Shown here piece after piece: positions 6,763 through 8,075 of a stretch of DNA of 8,075 bases (positions are counted from its first letter, which is position 1; each line of letters begins with the position of its first letter). Origin of the DNA: Bacteroidota bacterium (GTDB taxonomy: Bacteria > Bacteroidota > Bacteroidia > Bacteroidales > VadinHA17); contig JAUWMO010000154.1 of NCBI GenBank assembly GCA_030613125.1, positions 1 to 8,075 on the forward strand. The letters are read 5' to 3'. A program made the translations under genes and the position numbers. Under the pieces are notes generated by a model, which was not told the origin of the DNA, ran no database searches, and saw nothing but the letters and a program-made list of their open reading frames with translations.

Positions 6763-7104
6763 ATGTCAGAAAACAAAAGTAAAATCCGATTTAAGTATAT
6801 CTTTTCAGAAGATTATAATCCAAAGTATGTAAATGGTGCGTATGGAGGGATTAACCCTCGTGGAGAAATAGTCGTAACCTTTTTTATGGAAAGATCTGCA
6901 ATGCCAAAATCTCAAACTTTCTTATTGAAAAATGGCAAACCAGATAAGGAACTTTCAGCCGAAAGAAAGCCAGAAGACCTTCAGGAAAGTGTAGTAAGGT
7001 TTGTTCAAAATGGCATTATTTTAGATCATAAAAATGCTAAGGAGATTCATAAATGGTTAGGTGACCATATTGAAAAGTTGGAAAAACTTATTCTTAAAAA
7101 ATGA
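6763..7104 (+). CDS. DUF3467-like small protein, first gene of a three-gene operon
   Basis: The product has 113 residues and no signal peptide or membrane helix, so it should be cytoplasmic. Its layout recalls DUF3467-type proteins: an early YNPKYVNGAYGG block (18-29), a beta strand GEIVVTFFMER (34-44), a middle loop (MPKSQTF) and a C-terminal VVRFVQNGIILDHKNAKEI (77-95) leading into an amphipathic helix WLGDHIEKLEKL. The family assignment is from memory and approximate, and the family has no settled function. The ATG at 6763 is the only sensible start, as the N-terminal MSENKSKIRFKY suits the fold and the promoter ends just before it. The stop TGA overlaps the next gene's start (ATGA). The module is visibly A+T-richer than the left half of the window. 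Confidence 0.85.
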   Translation: MSENKSKIRFKYIFSEDYNPKYVNGAYGGINPRGEIVVTFFMERSAMPKSQTFLLKNGKPDKELSAERKPEDLQESVVRFVQNGIILDHKNAKEIHKWLGDHIEKLEKLILKK

Positions 7105-7589
7105 TGGAAGATTGTATTTTCATAGAACAAGATAGTTCAATTAGAGAGAAACCAAAATTCTTTGGGGAAAAAAGAAAATCATTCAGCTATAGCACTGTAT
7201 ATACTGGCTATGCAATAATTTGGGACAATGATGCTAGCAGTCTTGCAGATGAGAAAAAAATTTTCTCGCTTTATGAAAATATTAACCGACTAAAGTCTTT
7301 TTTGAAATTGGGGCAAAATTGGAATGACCACGATGCAAATCCTTTTACTGATGAGCTAATTGAAAAGGCTTTTAATATATTGACTTCTTTAAGTTATTCA
7401 TCTGAAGTTTTCCCGACAGGTAGAAATAGTATACAATTTGAGTTCAAAAAAGATAATGAAGACTATCTTGAATTTGAGGTTTTTGATGATAAAATTTTAC
7501 GTTTTAGTATGATTAATGGAAACCCCATAGAAGAAGAATTATCAGATTCGATTCAAATTAATCAAATCCTAACACAATTTTATGCTTGA
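7101..7589 (+). CDS. Uncharacterised protein with NWN and PTGRNSIQFEF motifs
   Basis: The product has 162 residues and is predicted soluble. Residues 1-60 are variable-looking and charged. Residues 61-100 carry a helix, then the motif GQNWNDHDANPF (71-82) and another helix (DELIEKAFNILTSL). Residues 103-128 carry VFPTGRNSIQFEF and DYLEFEVF, which read as consecutive beta strands. I recall similar NWxGxGAxP plus PT-G-xIxxE patterns in small uncharacterised bacterial proteins of operons of unknown function, but I cannot name a family. The start at 7101 overlaps the previous stop by 4 bp, and an adjacent ATG at 7104 is equally possible. No Shine-Dalgarno precedes it, so translation probably depends on termination-reinitiation. 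It overlaps the next gene by 8 bp. Confidence 0.82.
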   Translation: MMEDCIFIEQDSSIREKPKFFGEKRKSFSYSTVYTGYAIIWDNDASSLADEKKIFSLYENINRLKSFLKLGQNWNDHDANPFTDELIEKAFNILTSLSYSSEVFPTGRNSIQFEFKKDNEDYLEFEVFDDKILRFSMINGNPIEEELSDSIQINQILTQFYA

Positions 7590-7956
7590 TAGTCATATTG
7601 CAGATGATGAGCGGCTATATAGAGTTATAAAAAATATTCCTTCATGGTGGAATTATAAAAGAAACAAGCCCTCAACTGCAGCATTTAAAGACTCGAATGG
7701 TATATCAGTTGATCGTGAAGGAGATAGGTCAAATGAAAATTGTATTAAATCCTTAGAGTCCAGGTTTAGAAGATATTTAAAAGCAATTGTATCCTTAACT
7801 GGCAGGGAATGCAGAAATTGTGATACCTATCCATTGTATTCACCCTCGAGAAAAAATAATTATCATTCTTTGATTCATGATGGGCCTGAAACAATTGAGA
7901 TCTCTTCAACGAAAGCTTTTAACCTTTGTAATATAGTAAGGATCGATGTTTCTTAA
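7582..7956 (+). CDS. Uncharacterised small protein with SWW and SVDREG motifs
   Basis: The product has 124 residues, has no export signal and is not recognised. The clearest blocks are ERLYRVIKNIPSWWNY (10-25), PSTAAFKDSNGISVDREG (30-47), an Arg-rich helix RFRRYLKAIVSLTG (61-74), then C77-x2-C80, and YHSLIH (94-99) giving H95-x3-H99. The cysteine pair and the histidine pair could bind zinc, though this may be chance. The invariant-looking AAFKDSNGISVDREG segment looks like the functional core. The ATG at 7582 lies inside the end of the preceding gene (8-bp overlap), and no later in-frame ATG exists. As the terminal gene of a tight operon it could be the effector or the partner of the preceding protein; neither is shown. 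No T-tailed hairpin follows the stop. Confidence 0.82.
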   Translation: MLDSHIADDERLYRVIKNIPSWWNYKRNKPSTAAFKDSNGISVDREGDRSNENCIKSLESRFRRYLKAIVSLTGRECRNCDTYPLYSPSRKNNYHSLIHDGPETIEISSTKAFNLCNIVRIDVS

Positions 7957-7961
7957 TATGC

Positions 7962-8075
7962 TTAAATATCCAAAAATCGGACATTTAAAGAATCTAAATA
8001 TCTGAAATATAACGCACCTATCACCGCACCTAAGAAAACAAAAGCATAAAATATGACAACCCCAGCGACAACAAA
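7962..8075 (-). CDS. C-terminal end of a membrane protein (partial)
   Basis: The minus-strand frame is open from the window edge to a TAA at 7962-7964 and encodes 37 residues. It begins inside a hydrophobic segment (FVVAGVVIFYAFVFLGAVIG, then ALYF) and ends in a short polar tail (RYLDSLNVRFLDI). This looks like the last transmembrane helix and tail of a membrane protein that converges on the three-gene operon with only 5 bp between the stops. The evidence is thin: T-rich strands often give hydrophobic frames, and a plus-strand ATG at 8053 (MTTPATT) could instead begin a gene there. Confidence 0.4.
   Translation of the reverse strand, partial: FVVAGVVIFYAFVFLGAVIGALYFRYLDSLNVRFLDI

Noticed and set aside
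1..8075. tRNA, rRNA, CRISPR array, insertion sequence or integrase
   Set aside because: No cloverleaf, rRNA-like block, regularly spaced repeat, transposase motif or paired terminal repeats were seen on reading both strands by eye.

Overview
The window looks like chromosomal DNA of a member of the Bacteroidota, perhaps close to the Marinilabiliales or Flavobacteriia; this is inference from sequence style. The supporting signs are A+T-rich DNA, near absence of Shine-Dalgarno sequences, -7 boxes of the TAnnTTTG type, several exported proteins and lipoproteins with signal peptides ending in AQ or SC, and a secreted SUMF1-fold protein.

Left half (1-5152, all minus strand): a run of genes for envelope and carbohydrate proteins. 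Read in the direction of transcription it holds a small hydrophobic membrane protein (4934-5152), a lipoprotein aldose 1-epimerase (3678-4832), a 926-residue secreted protein joining a glycosidase-like barrel to a SUMF1 fold (875-3655), a 51-residue single-span membrane protein (700-855) and the N-terminal 188 residues of another exported protein cut off by the window edge (1-566). Short gaps suggest that the genes from the epimerase onward are one operon. The likely theme is hydrolysis and anomer conversion of sugars outside the inner membrane.

Middle (5153-6762): a sparse region. It holds a perfect 20-bp palindrome in a divergent intergenic space, a lipoprotein gene that appears frameshifted (5541-5913), a cold-shock protein gene with its own promoter and a strong terminator (6028-6343), an intrinsic terminator on the opposite strand with no clear parent gene (6419-6449), and an open frame without a start codon that reads like the tail of a decayed gene (6461-6637).

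Right end (6727-7956, plus strand): three small overlapping genes behind a good Bacteroidota-type promoter that sits so close to the first ATG that the mRNA is probably leaderless or nearly so. The first product resembles DUF3467-type proteins, and the other two are uncharacterised. Tight overlaps of 4 and 8 bp indicate translational coupling, so the three probably work together. This is the best candidate here for an undescribed system, although no activity can be assigned from sequence alone. A minus-strand membrane-protein tail (7962-8075) may converge on it at the edge.
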